From assembly GCA_964475415.1 (NCBI GenBank), contig CAYYWZ010000061.1, forward strand, positions 1 to 23,745: DNA of 23,745 nt. Direction: 5' to 3'. Positions 7,678 to 15,621 of the stretch are shown here, piece by piece. Each line of letters begins with the position of its first letter. Positions within the stretch are counted from its first letter, which is position 1. A model generated the notes under the pieces. It was not told where the DNA came from. It saw only the letters and a list, made by a program, of their open reading frames with translations, and ran no database searches. The stretch comes from CALCMJ01 sp964475415. GTDB taxonomy: Bacteria > Bacteroidota > Bacteroidia > Chitinophagales > Saprospiraceae. Position numbers and translations under genes: made by a program.

Positions 7678-7741
7678 TATCGTTATAACGTCAATAAATG
7701 TATTGAACTTATTAAAAGCAAAACACCAACATCCACCTTTT

Positions 7742-9331
7742 ATGAAAGTCGAAAAGCTAGCCAATCATTGTATTAAAACTTCAGGAAATTTATTTGTAAA
7801 TATTTCACCTGCATCGCTCCAAAAACACATCATCCATAACAAAGAGGGAGAACTTACAAGTACAGGTGCTATAAATGTCATGACAGGAAGATTTACAGGA
7901 AGGTCACCTAAAGATCGATATATTGTAAAAGATAGGATTACTAATCAGGTTGTAGACTGGGGAAAAGTGAACAAGCCAGTGAATACATCTTCCTATGCTT
8001 CTCTGAGATCAGAAGTAATGGAATACCTTTCTTCTAAAGATATATATATCCATGATGGATACGCTTGTGCAGAACCTAAGTATAAACTGAATATAAGGTT
8101 ATACGCAGAACGTGCATACAGTGCTTTGTTTGCATATAACATGTTTCTCAGGCATAAGACAGCAATAGAAAGACCAGAGTGGAATATAATTTGTGCTCCA
8201 GGATATCTTGCAGAACCATCACTTCATGGTATCTCAGGAGAAAATTTCTCTATAATTAATTTTACAAAAAAGGAGATCTTAATAGGAGGTACTGGATATA
8301 CAGGAGAGATAAAAAAAGCAATTTTTTCAGTACTGAATCTCACACTGCCACTCAGAGAAAATGTATTCTCAATGCACTGTTCTTCTAACATAGGAAAGCT
8401 AGGAGATACAGCTGTGTTTTTTGGATTATCCGGTACAGGAAAAACAACTCTATCGGCAGATACATCCAGAAAACTTATAGGAGATGATGAGCATGGCTGG
8501 GGAGACTATGGAATATTTAATTTTGAAGGCGGTTGTTACGCTAAGTGCATAGATCTAAGTCCAGAGAAAGAACCTGAAATATACCAAGCGATAAGACCAG
8601 GTGCTTTGCTAGAAAATATCACTTTAGAGCTAGGAAGTAACAAACCTGATTTTTCTGATAGTAGTATAACACAGAACACAAGAGTATCTTATCCTATCCA
8701 TCATATATCCAGTGCTAAAGAAGACTCTCGAGGAGGGATTCCTAGTAATATATTTTTTCTTGTTTGCGATGCCTTCGGAGTTTTACCTCCTGTTGCCAAG
8801 CTTACAAGAGAACAAGCTATGTATCAGTTTATTTCAGGCTATACGGCTAAGGTTGCAGGAACAGAAGATGGTATCCACGAACCAGTAGCTACATTTTCTT
8901 CTTGCTTCGGCGCACCTTTCTTACCTTTACATCCTACAGTTTATGGAGATATGTTAGGAGAAAAGTTAGCCGCTCATCATGTCAATGTATGGTTGATAAA
9001 TACAGGATGGTCAGGTGGTCCTTATGGCGAAGGAAAAAGAATACAATTGTCCCATACAAGAACCATAATACGTGCTATACTGAATGGTGAGTTAGAAGAA
9101 GCTGCTTTTCTTTCTTATGGAGCATTCAATCTAAAAGTTCCGATACAAGTAGAAGGCATTCCTAGAAGTATTCTAGATCCTAGAGGTACATGGAAAGATG
9201 AAGAGCGGTATGATCTGACAGAGCAAAAGCTCGCCAAATTATACAGAGAAAACTTCACTAAATATTCCGAAAAAGTACAACCAGAAATTTTAGATGTGCA
9301 ACCACAATTGCTTACTCTAGATAATGTCTAG
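7742..9331 (+). CDS. pckA: Phosphoenolpyruvate carboxykinase (ATP)
   Basis: The enzyme converts oxaloacetate and ATP to phosphoenolpyruvate, CO2 and ADP, the entry step of gluconeogenesis in the cytoplasm. From the ATG at 7742 it has 529 residues, the usual length of the ATP-dependent family. Substrate-binding GRFTGRSPKDRYIV is at 49-62, the kinase P-loop GLSGTGKTT at 228-236 (Lys234), the second kinase motif LIGDDEHGW at 245-253, and the adenine-side region YTAKVAGTE at 367-375 is followed by SCFGAPFLPLHP. All key blocks are present, so the enzyme should be active. A TTG at 7643 extends the frame by 33 hydrophobic codons, which I reject because the family starts near MKVEKL and a promoter element lies within them. 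The gene ends tail to tail with the next gene, sharing the four bases CTAG. Confidence 0.97.
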   Translation: MKVEKLANHCIKTSGNLFVNISPASLQKHIIHNKEGELTSTGAINVMTGRFTGRSPKDRYIVKDRITNQVVDWGKVNKPVNTSSYASLRSEVMEYLSSKDIYIHDGYACAEPKYKLNIRLYAERAYSALFAYNMFLRHKTAIERPEWNIICAPGYLAEPSLHGISGENFSIINFTKKEILIGGTGYTGEIKKAIFSVLNLTLPLRENVFSMHCSSNIGKLGDTAVFFGLSGTGKTTLSADTSRKLIGDDEHGWGDYGIFNFEGGCYAKCIDLSPEKEPEIYQAIRPGALLENITLELGSNKPDFSDSSITQNTRVSYPIHHISSAKEDSRGGIPSNIFFLVCDAFGVLPPVAKLTREQAMYQFISGYTAKVAGTEDGIHEPVATFSSCFGAPFLPLHPTVYGDMLGEKLAAHHVNVWLINTGWSGGPYGEGKRIQLSHTRTIIRAILNGELEEAAFLSYGAFNLKVPIQVEGIPRSILDPRGTWKDEERYDLTEQKLAKLYRENFTKYSEKVQPEILDVQPQLLTLDNV

Positions 9332-10188
9332 AATCTGAAACCTATAGAAAAATTTAAAGATAATTGACGGTCATAATCATCTCTAAAAATATAGGAGTTA
9401 TCACTATTCAGTTCGCCTAGTGCGACATCTACTTCTGATCTGGTAAGATCTACTAATCCATAGGAGAAAGATCCTCCTATAAAAAACCCAGTGTTAAGGA
9501 AGTAATTTAATCCAGCTTCTAAACTAAAATCTGTTCTACGGAATCTGTTGCCATCTTTTTCTACATCATTGAGGTTGTAGTAAGCTCCGACAATTCTCGG
9601 TATGTCTAATCTTTCACCTTCTACGATTAAGGCAATAATTTCTCCAGATAATTGACTTGCTTGAGCAGCCAGATCAGAGTTGTAATTATGCTCGAAGGAC
9701 TGTATATAGAAAATCCCGTCAGGATCCGTATTACTAATATAATCTACTCTTCCTCTTCCTGTGGGGCCTATGAGAAAGTCTACACTTACACCCCCGAAGA
9801 TTTCTATCTTCTTAGTAAGTTGAAGAGATGCTATAATGGGTATAGAGAGGTAGGCATTAGAAACATCAAGTTCGTAATCTGTAAATCCATTGTCGTAAAT
9901 CCTCTCACTTAATCTTCTGATAACAGCATAGGTGTCCCCGAGATAAGTTTGCTTTGTACCTTTCTGTGTATATAGTAGCTCTAGTCTAAGACCGATATAA
10001 TCGTTGAAATAATAAGAGTAATTCAGTCCAAAATGAAACCCATTACTTCTACTGTAATCCTCGTTTACCTCCAGAGGACCTGAGAACCAAGAATAATTCA
10101 GACCAGCTCTTACTCCGATCTTCTGACCTTGACTCATCCCTATGGTAGGAATAACAAACAATAACAGTATATATATGATATTCTTCAA
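9328..10188 (-). CDS. Outer-membrane beta-barrel protein (PorT/OMP_b-brl_2-like)
   Basis: The 286-residue product has a signal peptide (1-19, ending GMSQ) and then alternating amphipathic beta strands rich in Tyr, Gly and Asn, for example KIGVRAGLNYSWF, GFHFGLNYSYYF and YIGLRLELLYTQKG, with a conserved-looking IEIFGGVSVDFLIGP. It ends NFSIGFRF, the terminal aromatic residue expected for recognition by the Bam machinery. This layout fits the outer-membrane beta-barrel family often annotated as PorT or porin-like in Bacteroidota; true PorT function in type IX secretion cannot be claimed. It is convergent with pckA and overlaps it by four bases. A -7-like element lies 33 bases upstream of its ATG. 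Confidence 0.85.
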   Translation of the reverse strand: MKNIIYILLLFVIPTIGMSQGQKIGVRAGLNYSWFSGPLEVNEDYSRSNGFHFGLNYSYYFNDYIGLRLELLYTQKGTKQTYLGDTYAVIRRLSERIYDNGFTDYELDVSNAYLSIPIIASLQLTKKIEIFGGVSVDFLIGPTGRGRVDYISNTDPDGIFYIQSFEHNYNSDLAAQASQLSGEIIALIVEGERLDIPRIVGAYYNLNDVEKDGNRFRRTDFSLEAGLNYFLNTGFFIGGSFSYGLVDLTRSEVDVALGELNSDNSYIFRDDYDRQLSLNFSIGFRF

Positions 10189-10221
10189 AAGAAATTATTT
10201 TATTTTTTCCAATCTAGGATG

Positions 10222-10229
10222 CAAAAGTA
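10222..10229 (-). promoter_or_regulatory. Candidate -7 element for the beta-barrel gene
   Basis: The minus strand reads TACTTTTG, matching TAnnTTTG, 33 bases before the start codon at 10188. No good -33 TTG is seen at the expected distance. Confidence 0.35.
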
Positions 10230-10357
10230 ATCAAATGATGCATATTCTCTAATCTTATGCACCTTCCAATAACGTAAATCATAGCAAGAAGTTATCTAGA
10301 GATCACAAATGCCCTCTAATAACGAAAGAATAAGTCTTTTTGCTTCTAGTCTTTTTA

Positions 10358-10365
10358 TATTTTTG
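10358..10365 (+). promoter_or_regulatory. Candidate -7 element for trmB
   Basis: TATTTTTG matches TAnnTTTG and ends 24 bases before the ATG at 10390. A TTTG at 10339-10342 is 15 bases upstream. It lies downstream of the more distal in-frame ATG at 10309, so it supports the shorter trmB start. Confidence 0.4.
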
Positions 10366-10389
10366 AGACCAAAGTATGTATACCTAGAT

Positions 10390-11073
10390 ATGGCAAAGCG
10401 TAATAAGTTGCAGAAATTTTCCGAAATGGCTAAATTTCCTAATGTCTACCAAAATTTTGATTTCCTCAAACCGCAACTTGTAGGAGCAGGGGAGAGAAAG
10501 GTGGATTTAAAAAACAAATGGATTTCTGATCATTTTAAAAATGACAACCCACTTGTATTAGAGTTGGCCTGTGGCCGGGGAGAATATTCGCTTGCTCTAG
10601 CCAGAAGTCATCCGGAAAAGAATTTTGTAGGTGTGGATGTCAAAGGGGCTAGAATCTGGAAAGGAGCACATATTGCACTCGACGAAAAATTAGATAATGT
10701 AGCTTTTGTGCGAACTAAAATAGAGCTACTTGATCGCTTTTTTGGGCTTCAAGAAATAGATGAAATTTGGATAACTTTTCCAGATCCTTTTTTAGCTAAG
10801 GCTAACAGGAGACTTACTGCTCCTTCTTTTCTAAACCTTTATAGAAAATTGCTAAAACCAGAAGCTATTATACATCTTAAGACAGATGATCCTGTATTGT
10901 ATGAGTTTACCTACGATACCTTACAAAAGGAACAAGCGGAAATATTATATCATCATGAAAATATCTACTCAGAAGCATTAGCTTTTCCAGAACTAGAATA
11001 TAAGACTTATTATGAATACCAGCACTTGGCTGATGGAAGAACAATAAAGTATATCAAGTTTAAATTATTATAA
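10390..11073 (+). CDS. trmB: tRNA (guanine-N7-)-methyltransferase
   Basis: TrmB methylates N7 of guanine 46 in the variable loop of many tRNAs using S-adenosylmethionine. From the ATG at 10390 the protein has 227 residues, normal for the family. The SAM-binding glycine motif is LELACGRGEYSLALA (57-71), followed by NFVGVDVKGARIWKGA (78-93), the family FPDPF signature at 130-134 with downstream NRRLT, LKTDD (163-167), and the C-terminal TYYE block at 206-209. An in-frame ATG at 10309 would add 27 hydrophobic residues unlike TrmB; the promoter element at 10358 lies after it, so the shorter start is preferred. The gene ends two bases from the convergent aminotransferase gene, leaving no room for a terminator between them. 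Confidence 0.92.
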   Translation: MAKRNKLQKFSEMAKFPNVYQNFDFLKPQLVGAGERKVDLKNKWISDHFKNDNPLVLELACGRGEYSLALARSHPEKNFVGVDVKGARIWKGAHIALDEKLDNVAFVRTKIELLDRFFGLQEIDEIWITFPDPFLAKANRRLTAPSFLNLYRKLLKPEAIIHLKTDDPVLYEFTYDTLQKEQAEILYHHENIYSEALAFPELEYKTYYEYQHLADGRTIKYIKFKLL

Positions 11074-11075
11074 TA

Positions 11076-12278
11076 CTACTTCTTGTAAAAGTTCATAGCA
11101 TAATCGCAAGAAGCAAGTAGCATGTCGCAAGCTTTGTGTATACCATCCTCACTTATAATAAGAGGCGGTGCTAGCCTGAAACTTTTGTTATTGAAAAGAA
11201 AGTAATCTATTAGGGCACCGTTTTGTATAGTATGAGAAACAACGTGCTTGAGATATTTACGTCGCTCTAGCTCTACTGCTATCATCAACCCAGAACTTCT
11301 TACTTCTCGAATGATCGGATGTCGCAGACGTTCTCTGAAAATAGTTTCTTTCTTTAGTACGGTTGTGATTATTTTATCTTCCTCTAAGGTTTCTAAGGTT
11401 GCTAGTGCAGAAGCTACAGAGACAGGATGTCCACCGAAAGTTGTAATATGCCCCAGTGCAGGATTTTTGACAATGGATTTCATAATTTTTTGCGGTGCTA
11501 CAACAGCTCCGATCGGCATTCCACCACCCATCGATTTTGCAATAAGTAATAGATCAGGAATAACATCATATTTTTTATGTGCAAACCAGTGTCCAGTTCT
11601 GCCAAACCCTGTCTGGATTTCGTCGAGAATAAGCAGACATTTCATCTCTTTGCAACGAGCACTTAATTTTTTCAGATAGTCATTCTTAGGAGCTTGTACA
11701 CCTGATTCAGCTTGTACGGGTTCGGTAATAACTGCAGCTGTACGACAACTTATTTTTTCTAGATCTGATTCTTCATTGAATCGTATATGTCTGATACCTG
11801 GTACACCGGGAAAGAATGCCCTACTAAATTCGTAATCACTTCTAAGACTTTCGGCCCCCATTGTAGAGCCGTGATACGCATTAGCACAAGAAATTATTTC
11901 TTGCTTTCCTGTGTATTTGCGAGCCATCTTCATTGCAAGCTCTACAGCTTCTGTACCCGTCATAAGATAGTAGACTCTATCTAGACCATTATCTAGTATG
12001 TCAATTAGCTTTTTGGCATAAGCAACTTGAACCTGTTGTATATGCTCCCCATAAACCATCGTGTGTAGATACTTGTCTGTTTGTTCCACGATAGCTCGCA
12101 CAATATTAGGATGACGATGCCCTAGGGAGCTTACAGAAATACCAGAGTTGAGATCCATATATTTCTTGCCATCCTTGTCCCATATATACATTCCTTCTGC
12201 TCGATCTATTTCTAGCATAAGGGGAAGCTCTGAAGTCTGAGCCACATTTTGTAAAAAGAGATTTCTTATAGAGGTCAT
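11076..12278 (-). CDS. Class III PLP-dependent aminotransferase (acetylornithine aminotransferase-like)
   Basis: The 400-residue enzyme transfers an amino group using pyridoxal phosphate. Class III features are clear: SLGHRHPNIVRAI (51-63), the phosphate-binding TGTE (107-110), NAYHGSTMGAESL (133-145), EPVQAESG (186-193), LILDEIQTGFGRTG (216-229) with Asp219, the Schiff-base lysine Lys248 in LLLIAKSMGGGMPIGA, and TTFGGHP (279-285). It resembles Bacteroidota proteins named aspartate aminotransferase family, acetylornithine/succinyldiaminopimelate aminotransferase-like. No arginine biosynthesis gene is nearby, so the substrate cannot be assigned and I give no symbol. The frame could start at an ATG at 12305, adding nine residues, but family members begin near MTSIRNLFLQNVAQTS, hence 12278. 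Downstream it faces trmB. Confidence 0.9.
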   Translation of the reverse strand: MTSIRNLFLQNVAQTSELPLMLEIDRAEGMYIWDKDGKKYMDLNSGISVSSLGHRHPNIVRAIVEQTDKYLHTMVYGEHIQQVQVAYAKKLIDILDNGLDRVYYLMTGTEAVELAMKMARKYTGKQEIISCANAYHGSTMGAESLRSDYEFSRAFFPGVPGIRHIRFNEESDLEKISCRTAAVITEPVQAESGVQAPKNDYLKKLSARCKEMKCLLILDEIQTGFGRTGHWFAHKKYDVIPDLLLIAKSMGGGMPIGAVVAPQKIMKSIVKNPALGHITTFGGHPVSVASALATLETLEEDKIITTVLKKETIFRERLRHPIIREVRSSGLMIAVELERRKYLKHVVSHTIQNGALIDYFLFNNKSFRLAPPLIISEDGIHKACDMLLASCDYAMNFYKK

Positions 12279-12319
12279 GTCAATATATATACTGTAAAAA
12301 TACAAATAATCATCTACGT

Positions 12320-12327
12320 CAAAAGTA
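12320..12327 (-). promoter_or_regulatory. Candidate -7 element for the aminotransferase gene
   Basis: The minus strand reads TACTTTTG, matching TAnnTTTG, 41 bases before the start chosen at 12278. The same octamer stands before the beta-barrel gene at 10229-10222. No clear -33 element. Confidence 0.35.
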
Positions 12328-12647
12328 AAAATTATCTAGTGATATACTAGTTTTTTTGGAAGCGCTTAGCTTATTTAGAAACTAATCCCCGTAGAAGTAC
12401 GATCCAAACTGTTACAAGATTTTCTAGATATCATCGTAGCTATCCATTTATATGGATCTAAACTAATATTAATCTACTTACTTAGCTAATCTTATAAATT
12501 GTGGGCATTAGGTGGAATAAAGTGCAGTAGTTCAGTAAGCGAATAAACATATTTACATGAAAATCATTATTTTATGCTTGTTGTGCACTATTTTTGTTAG
12601 GATATTGTTAAATACACGTTGAGCCTTATAAATGGGCCAAATTGATT

Positions 12648-12655
12648 TAATTTTG
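12648..12655 (+). promoter_or_regulatory. Candidate -7 element for the thioredoxin-like operon
   Basis: TAATTTTG matches TAnnTTTG and ends 49 bases before the ATG at 12705. A TTG at 12619-12621 is 26 bases upstream, a little far for a -33 element. An alternative TATTTTTG lies at 12589-12596. Confidence 0.35.
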
Positions 12656-12704
12656 GATACAATTCCAAGAGTTTTTTACATTCTGTAATAAATATATTAG
12701 GGAG

Positions 12705-13877
12705 ATGAACAGATTTATAATATTACTATTTGTTTTCCTTGCCCCATTATGTTCTAGCGCGCAAGGAATAGAATTCTATAAAGAAGACTGGAAAGAGGCA
12801 ATGGCTAAAGCCAAAGACGAAGGGAAATTACTCTTTGTGGACTGTTATACCACTTGGTGTGGTCCCTGTAAGCGAATGGCAAAAAATGTGTTTACTCAAC
12901 CAGATGTAGGAGATTATTTCAATGAAAATTTTGTCAGCATCAAACTAGATATGGAAAAAGAACAGGGTATGAACTTTGGGCTTAAATACAGAGTGTCTGC
13001 TTATCCAACCATGTTTTTTATAGACGGTAATGGAGAGGTTGTAAAAAAACTAAAAGGTGCGAGAAAAGCGACTGATTTTCTAAAAGAAGCCCAGGCGGTG
13101 ACAGGTAGTTACGATCGTAGCGAAGAATATGCTGAATTGTATGACAAGGGGGATAGAGATTACGAGTTGATGGTAAACTATGTAACGGAACTAAACAAAG
13201 CAAGCAAGCCTAGTCTAAAAATATCAAACGAATATCTCGATTCATCCCCTAAAATTTCTGCTGAACAAAAAGCTATGTTTTTATATGCAGCAACAGTGGA
13301 TTGTGATTCTAGGATATTCGAACAGATGACTAAAGAGAAAGCTACTATTCTTCCACGAGTAGGAGAAGAGGACTTTGAAAAGAAAATAAACGCAGCATGC
13401 AAAAAGACTGTGGACAAAGGTATAGAGTTTGACTTTTATGATCTTGTTATAGAGGCTAAAGACAAGATGAAGTTGCATACTTCTAAGTCTGCGGCAAAAC
13501 GATTTTCTCTAGAAAGTGATGTTGCCTTTTATAAAAACACTGGAGACTTTGATGGTTACCTAGAAGCTATGAAAGACTATACTAAAGCATATGGTAAAAA
13601 AGATCCTGCTACAATGAAGTGGGCAATAGGTGATCTAGTAGGAACTTTTAAAAATAAAAAAGAGAATAAATTATTTGCTGAGAAACTAGCAAAAGATCTT
13701 CTGAAGAAAGAAAACACTAAAGAAAATCAAATGCTGTATACTAACATTCTAGTAGATAATGGAAATACCAAAGAAGCTATAAAGGTTGTAGAAAAGGCGA
13801 AGAAAGAGGCAGAGAAGAAAGGAGAACCTACACAGCCTTATGATAAAGCAATAGAAAGAATTAGAAATTCTAAGTGA
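12705..13877 (+). CDS. Secreted thioredoxin-fold protein with helical C-terminal extension
   Basis: The 390-residue product has a signal peptide (1-19, ending CSSA) and a thioredoxin domain at about 22-130. The redox motif WCGPC is at 51-55 (Cys52, Cys55) and the cis-proline is Pro101 in AYPTMFF, so a disulfide oxidoreductase fold with an intact active site is present, acting in the periplasm. The EEW-type entry (FYKEDWKEAMAKAKDEGK) is that of the thioredoxin_7/DUF255-like group in which the domain begins with a helix. Residues 130-390 are Lys/Glu-rich and helical, probably TPR-like repeats, ending NTKEAIKVVEKAKKEAEK. Its stop overlaps the GTG start of the next gene by four bases, and the two are paralogues. 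Likely role is reduction or isomerisation of envelope protein disulfides, with the extension binding a partner; that part is inference. Confidence 0.85.
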   Translation: MNRFIILLFVFLAPLCSSAQGIEFYKEDWKEAMAKAKDEGKLLFVDCYTTWCGPCKRMAKNVFTQPDVGDYFNENFVSIKLDMEKEQGMNFGLKYRVSAYPTMFFIDGNGEVVKKLKGARKATDFLKEAQAVTGSYDRSEEYAELYDKGDRDYELMVNYVTELNKASKPSLKISNEYLDSSPKISAEQKAMFLYAATVDCDSRIFEQMTKEKATILPRVGEEDFEKKINAACKKTVDKGIEFDFYDLVIEAKDKMKLHTSKSAAKRFSLESDVAFYKNTGDFDGYLEAMKDYTKAYGKKDPATMKWAIGDLVGTFKNKKENKLFAEKLAKDLLKKENTKENQMLYTNILVDNGNTKEAIKVVEKAKKEAEKKGEPTQPYDKAIERIRNSK

Positions 13878-15214
13878 TAAAGATCGTTCAACATCTAATA
13901 TTAATTTTCGTGCTAGCCTTCAGTACGATTGCTCATGCCGCTTTTGGCCAAAGTAGTTCCGTTTCATTTTTTGTAAATGCAGATATAGAAAATGCACTAG
14001 CAATGGCACAAAAACAGGATAAAGATATTTTTGTAGATACTTATGCACAATGGTGTGGGCCTTGTAAGAAATTAGCAAAATCATTTTTAGACGACGATGT
14101 AGCAAACTATTTCAACAGAAAATTTATCAATGTCAAGTACGACATGGAGACCGATGAAGGAAGAGAAATATACCGACGGTATGATGTTATATTTCTTCCT
14201 ACGATTCTTATATTAGATAAGTATGGAAACGTAAAGCTTAAGGTAGATAATAGAGTTATACCCCCAGAGGAATTACTCAGTCTTGCTAGAGCGGTGACAG
14301 AACCTTATACTCCACCCGTAACAGAATATGCAGCTAACGAAGTAATAAGCTCATCACCTGCAAGAAAAAAGACATCCGTAACAACAAGTGTTCCAGTAGT
14401 AACACAAAATCAAGAAACAGCAGAAAATATAGTAGCAACTCCAGAATCAGTAGTAAAGAAACCAGGTGAGAAAATACTATATGTGCTCAATACAGAAGGC
14501 CAGATTCCGCCCGATATCCTCTATGAAGAGGCATACTTCCGTATGCAACTTATGGATGGTAGCCACAGAAGAACGGTTAAAAATTACTTAGATACCCAAG
14601 ACGACTGGTCCACAGAAAAGAATATGAAGTTTATTTCAGATTTCGTATATGATACAGATACTAAGGAGTTCCAATATATTATGGATAATTATGGTGCATT
14701 TGTAGAACTTATAGGGGAAGAAAAAATAGATCGTACAGTAGACCTTCTTGTGTATAACAAACTATATAACGGTTACCCTAGACCAGATCTAGAAAAGACT
14801 AAGTTGCTGCTGTCATATGTAGACCCCAACAATATAGATAAGAATTCTAATTTGTATTATCTCAACAGATTACATGAGGCAGACAAGACAGAAGAATATA
14901 TAGAGGTTGCAGAAAATTATCTTTCCTTTATAGCACCAGAAGATTTTTCTGAAATGAGCAGATTAGCCAAGGTAATCGCTAGGACGAAATCCGACAAAAA
15001 AAGTAGGAAGAAGAGTCTACAGCTTATAGAAGATGTCATTGCAGAAAATCCTGATAATTATCAGTATTACGAAGATCAAGCAATTATATACCTTATGTAT
15101 AAGGACAAGAAGAATGCATTAAAATCTGCTGAGCAAGCCTTAGCTGTAGCTAAAGCTAATGGTAAAAACTATGATTCTATTACTACCCTTATAGCAACAA
15201 TAATTGCTTTATAA
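13874..15214 (+). CDS. Second secreted thioredoxin-fold protein, paralogue of the preceding gene
   Basis: The 446-residue product starts at GTG 13874, overlapping the previous stop by four bases (GTGA), so translation is probably coupled. A signal peptide (1-22 or 25, HAAFGQ) precedes a thioredoxin domain at about 30-140 with WCGPC at 60-64 (Cys61, Cys64) and cis-Pro109 in FLPTILI. A linker rich in Thr, Val, Ser and Pro (about 143-200) follows, and residues 205-446 are helical with a TPR-like end (NPDNYQYYEDQAIIYLMYKD, then NALKSAEQALAVAKANG). It shares layout with its neighbour: signal peptide, N-terminal thioredoxin, helical C-terminus. A tandem pair may divide labour as reductant and acceptor-specific partner, or form a heterodimer; neither can be told from the sequence. 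No dsbD-like reductase is in the window. Confidence 0.85.
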   Translation: MIKIVQHLILIFVLAFSTIAHAAFGQSSSVSFFVNADIENALAMAQKQDKDIFVDTYAQWCGPCKKLAKSFLDDDVANYFNRKFINVKYDMETDEGREIYRRYDVIFLPTILILDKYGNVKLKVDNRVIPPEELLSLARAVTEPYTPPVTEYAANEVISSSPARKKTSVTTSVPVVTQNQETAENIVATPESVVKKPGEKILYVLNTEGQIPPDILYEEAYFRMQLMDGSHRRTVKNYLDTQDDWSTEKNMKFISDFVYDTDTKEFQYIMDNYGAFVELIGEEKIDRTVDLLVYNKLYNGYPRPDLEKTKLLLSYVDPNNIDKNSNLYYLNRLHEADKTEEYIEVAENYLSFIAPEDFSEMSRLAKVIARTKSDKKSRKKSLQLIEDVIAENPDNYQYYEDQAIIYLMYKDKKNALKSAEQALAVAKANGKNYDSITTLIATIIAL

Positions 15215-15334
15215 TTTCCCTTTTCTACCTTCTGATACAATTTGTAAATAACTTGTATACCATCTGTAGTGATATAAATATGGGGTAAGGGATAAATATA
15301 GGGTCTTAGATATATAAGGGTGTTTATGTATTAC

Positions 15335-15372
15335 AAAAAAGATTTCAGGTAATGATTTGAGATCTTTTTTTT
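15335..15372 (+). terminator. Rho-independent terminator of the thioredoxin-like operon
   Basis: Bases 15335-15347 pair with 15358-15370 over 13 pairs (one G-T wobble) around a ten-base loop, and the run of T extends to 15372. The A-rich 5' arm means it could also stop transcripts on the other strand. It lies 120 bases past the stop at 15214. Confidence 0.75.
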
Positions 15373-15578
15373 ATGCCCCTAACTTAATATCTAATAAGCC
15401 TATTACTGGTTTTGACAAAGCCTTCGACAAGTCTAATACCCAACTTCGATCTTCAGAATAATCAACTAGCCTCATCATAAATCTTTCTCAAAACATCCAT
15501 CCCAATTTATAAACTACCCATTTATAGGGAATAGTATTTATCCCATTTTGCAGTATAGGTTCCGCTACATTTTCATCA

Positions 15579-15586
15579 TAGATTTG
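15579..15586 (+). promoter_or_regulatory. Candidate -7 element for the TPR-like gene
   Basis: TAGATTTG matches TAnnTTTG and ends 35 bases before the ATG at 15622. A TTTTG at 15546-15550 is 28 bases upstream, too far for a standard -33. Confidence 0.4.
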
Positions 15587-15621
15587 TATTGTATCATTAA
15601 ATAACTAAAAAGAATCAAATC

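Larger units (their letters stand above)
7156..7741. other. Intergenic region between the hydrolase and pckA, containing a gap
   Basis: No gene is visible on either strand. The region holds the divergent upstream sequences of the two flanking genes, a 100-N gap and a 20-base duplication flanking it. A TTG at 7643 would extend the pckA frame, but the extra 33 codons are not conserved-looking and a promoter element lies within them. Confidence 0.7.
12279..12704. other. Divergent intergenic region
   Basis: This region drives the aminotransferase (-) and the thioredoxin-like pair (+). It holds -7-like elements for both, a six-pair hairpin ATCCAT/ATGGAT (12442-12447 with 12452-12457), and another TATTTTTG at 12589-12596. 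A 21-codon hydrophobic frame (12557-12622, starting MKIIILCLLC) has the look of a signal-peptide remnant, but is too short to support as a gene. Nothing else is apparent. Confidence 0.5.
15215..15621. other. Intergenic region with terminator and GGG-marked repeats
   Basis: After the second thioredoxin-like gene come three loosely repeated units about 17-18 bases apart, each an AT-rich block ending in GGG (15274-15285, 15292-15303, 15309-15320), then a terminator at 15335-15372. The remaining part up to 15621 contains TATTTATCCC (15535-15544), the exact inverse of GGGATAAATA at 15289-15298, and a -7-like element. No coding frame is visible. Confidence 0.6.

Noticed and set aside
7643..7741. 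A 33-codon N-terminal extension of pckA from a TTG
   Set aside because: Family members start near MKVEKL, the extra residues are not PckA-like, and a promoter-like element lies inside the extension.
10309..10389. A 27-codon extension of trmB from an upstream ATG
   Set aside because: The added residues are hydrophobic and unlike TrmB, and a -7-like element at 10358 lies after that ATG.
11248..11984. Long plus-strand open frames opposite the aminotransferase gene
   Set aside because: They are antisense shadows of a gene with clear class III motifs and have no protein-like features of their own.
12336..12357. A CTAGT/ACTAG hairpin followed by seven T on the plus strand
   Set aside because: Only a five-pair stem, and no plus-strand gene ends upstream of it; it lies in the promoter region of a minus-strand gene.
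12557..12622. A 21-codon hydrophobic small ORF (starts MKIIILCLLC)
   Set aside because: Too short, no visible ribosome site and no support beyond composition in AT-rich DNA; may be chance or a signal-peptide remnant.
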